From assembly GCF_000384155.1 (NCBI RefSeq), contig NZ_KB913031.1, positions 434,001 to 498,000 of the forward strand: DNA of 64,000 bases, read 5' to 3'. This DNA comes from Methylophilus sp. 42 (GTDB lineage Bacteria; Pseudomonadota; Gammaproteobacteria; Burkholderiales; Methylophilaceae). The notes under the pieces were generated by a model. The model saw nothing but the letters and a program-made list of their open reading frames with translations. It was not told the DNA's origin and searched no databases. Below are positions 63,426 through 64,000 of this stretch, piece after piece. Every line of letters begins with the position of its first letter. Within the stretch, counting starts at the first letter, position 1. The position numbers were made by a program, and so were the translations under genes.

Positions 63426-63941
63426 ATGGCACTACTTCCGATTTTGCAATATCCTGACCCGCGCTTGCACACCGTGGCCAAGCCGGTGCAAGTGTTTGAT
63501 GCCGCGTTGCAGCAACTGGTAAGCGATATGGCCGAGACGATGTATGATGCGCCCGGCATAGGTTTGGCTGCGACACAGGTTGATCAACACATTCAATTGA
63601 TTGTGATTGATTTAAGCAAAGACAAAGATGATTTGCTGGTGCTGATTAATCCGAAAATCATTGCCCAGTCTGGCAGCCAGGATTATGAAGAAGGCTGCTT
63701 GTCTGTGCCCGGCGTGTATGAGAATGTCACACGCGCCGAGTTCATCACGGTAGAAGCACAGGATGTGCAAGGCAAGACATACCGCTTGGATGCCGATGGC
63801 CTGCTCAGTGTCTGTATCCAGCATGAGATGGATCACCTCAAGGGCAAGGTGTTTGTGGAGTATCTGTCAACACTCAAACGTAACCGCATCCGCAGCAAAA
63901 TGGTCAAGCACGCGCGCGAAATCGAACGTAATAGTTATTAA
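63426..63941 (+). CDS. def: Peptide deformylase
   Basis: 171 residues. All three family motifs present: [10 protein letters not shown] (motif 1), [13 protein letters not shown] (motif 2, metal Cys) and [12 protein letters not shown] (HExxH, motif 3). Removes the formyl group of nascent peptides using Fe2+. Forms an operon with fmt, 12 bp downstream. Confidence 0.97.
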   Translation: MALLPILQYPDPRLHTVAKPVQVFDAALQQLVSDMAETMYDAPGIGLAATQVDQHIQLIVIDLSKDKDDLLVLINPKIIAQSGSQDYEEGCLSVPGVYENVTRAEFITVEAQDVQGKTYRLDADGLLSVCIQHEMDHLKGKVFVEYLSTLKRNRIRSKMVKHAREIERNSY

Positions 63942-63953
63942 TTAGGGATTTGC

Positions 63954-64000
63954 ATGCGAATTATTTACGCCGGAACCCCGGAGTTTGCCGTGCCTGCTTT
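63954..64000 (+). CDS. fmt: Methionyl-tRNA formyltransferase, 3' truncated
   Basis: Only the first 15 codons (MRIIYAGTPEFAVPA) are inside the window, but they match the usual Fmt start (xIIFAGTPEFA) and the gene stands right after def, its normal partner. The frame is open to the window end. Confidence 0.88.
   Translation, partial: MRIIYAGTPEFAVPA

Noticed and set aside
1-64000. Search for insertion sequences, phage genes, CRISPR arrays, tRNA and rRNA genes
   Set aside because: No transposase, integrase, repeat-spacer array, cloverleaf or rRNA segment was recognised by eye; the phage-holin name at 59292 refers to a chromosomal family only.

Overview
The window looks like a chromosomal segment of a methylotroph-type betaproteobacterium, probably Methylophilaceae (Methylophilus/Methylovorus/Methylotenera group). 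This is an inference from moderate GC, protein style and gene order: an S-adenosylhomocysteine riboswitch in front of ahcY followed by a holin-like gene and metF; zapA followed by 6S RNA; smg-dprA-LysM gene divergent from def-fmt; and a PEP-CTERM protein. No mobile element, phage, tRNA, rRNA or CRISPR array was seen. Both ends cut genes: a GH13 glycosidase on the left and fmt on the right.

Layout. 1-5.1 kb: 3' part of a GH13 enzyme, then a minus-strand signalling operon (tandem-PAS histidine kinase, single-domain REC, REC-GGDEF-EAL). 5.4-14.3 kb: small and housekeeping genes (YgjP-like metalloprotease, methyltransferase, a haem-oxygenase-like diiron protein), a KTSC-domain gene broken by one in-frame stop, a membrane GGDEF-EAL protein and a Na+/H+ antiporter. 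14.3-16.0 kb: YeeE/YedE-type sulfur transporter halves with a persulfide-dioxygenase-like metallo-hydrolase. 16.0-21.6 kb: alcohol dehydrogenase divergent from a molybdenum hydroxylase (iorAB-type) with XdhC and MocA maturation factors; the divergent promoter region carries several palindromes. 21.7-26.5 kb: secreted esterase, MipA/OmpV porin, a trypsin-like protease with TPR tail, and SbmA. 26.5-31.3 kb: a PAS-PAS-GGDEF-EAL protein translationally coupled to a large soluble double-Cache/CheW protein. 31.5-34.9 kb: DUF2721, HPP-CBS and a Do-type protease.

35.0-51.7 kb is a large cobalamin locus. Plus strand: cobT-cobS-cobC and cobQ. Minus strand: cbiB-cobD, and a long operon from a cobalamin riboswitch through btuB, btuM, cobO, cbiA, bluB, a signal-peptide-less btuF-like gene and cobU, possibly reaching a DUF4198 gene. 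A MocR regulator with DJ-1/PfpI and PaiB-like genes interrupts it. Together these cover corrin uptake, adenosylation, a,c- and peripheral amidation, aminopropanol arm, lower-ligand (DMB) synthesis and nucleotide-loop assembly; no corrin-ring-building gene is present here.

51.7-64 kb: cell-division genes and 6S RNA, a PEP-CTERM SGNH hydrolase, EVE protein, membrane diguanylate cyclase, a second protease-TPR paralogue, the SAH-riboswitch/ahcY/holin-like/metF methyl-cycle cluster, smg-dprA-LysM, and def-fmt. Recurrent themes are c-di-GMP signalling (four GGDEF proteins, three with EAL), B12 and methyl-group metabolism.
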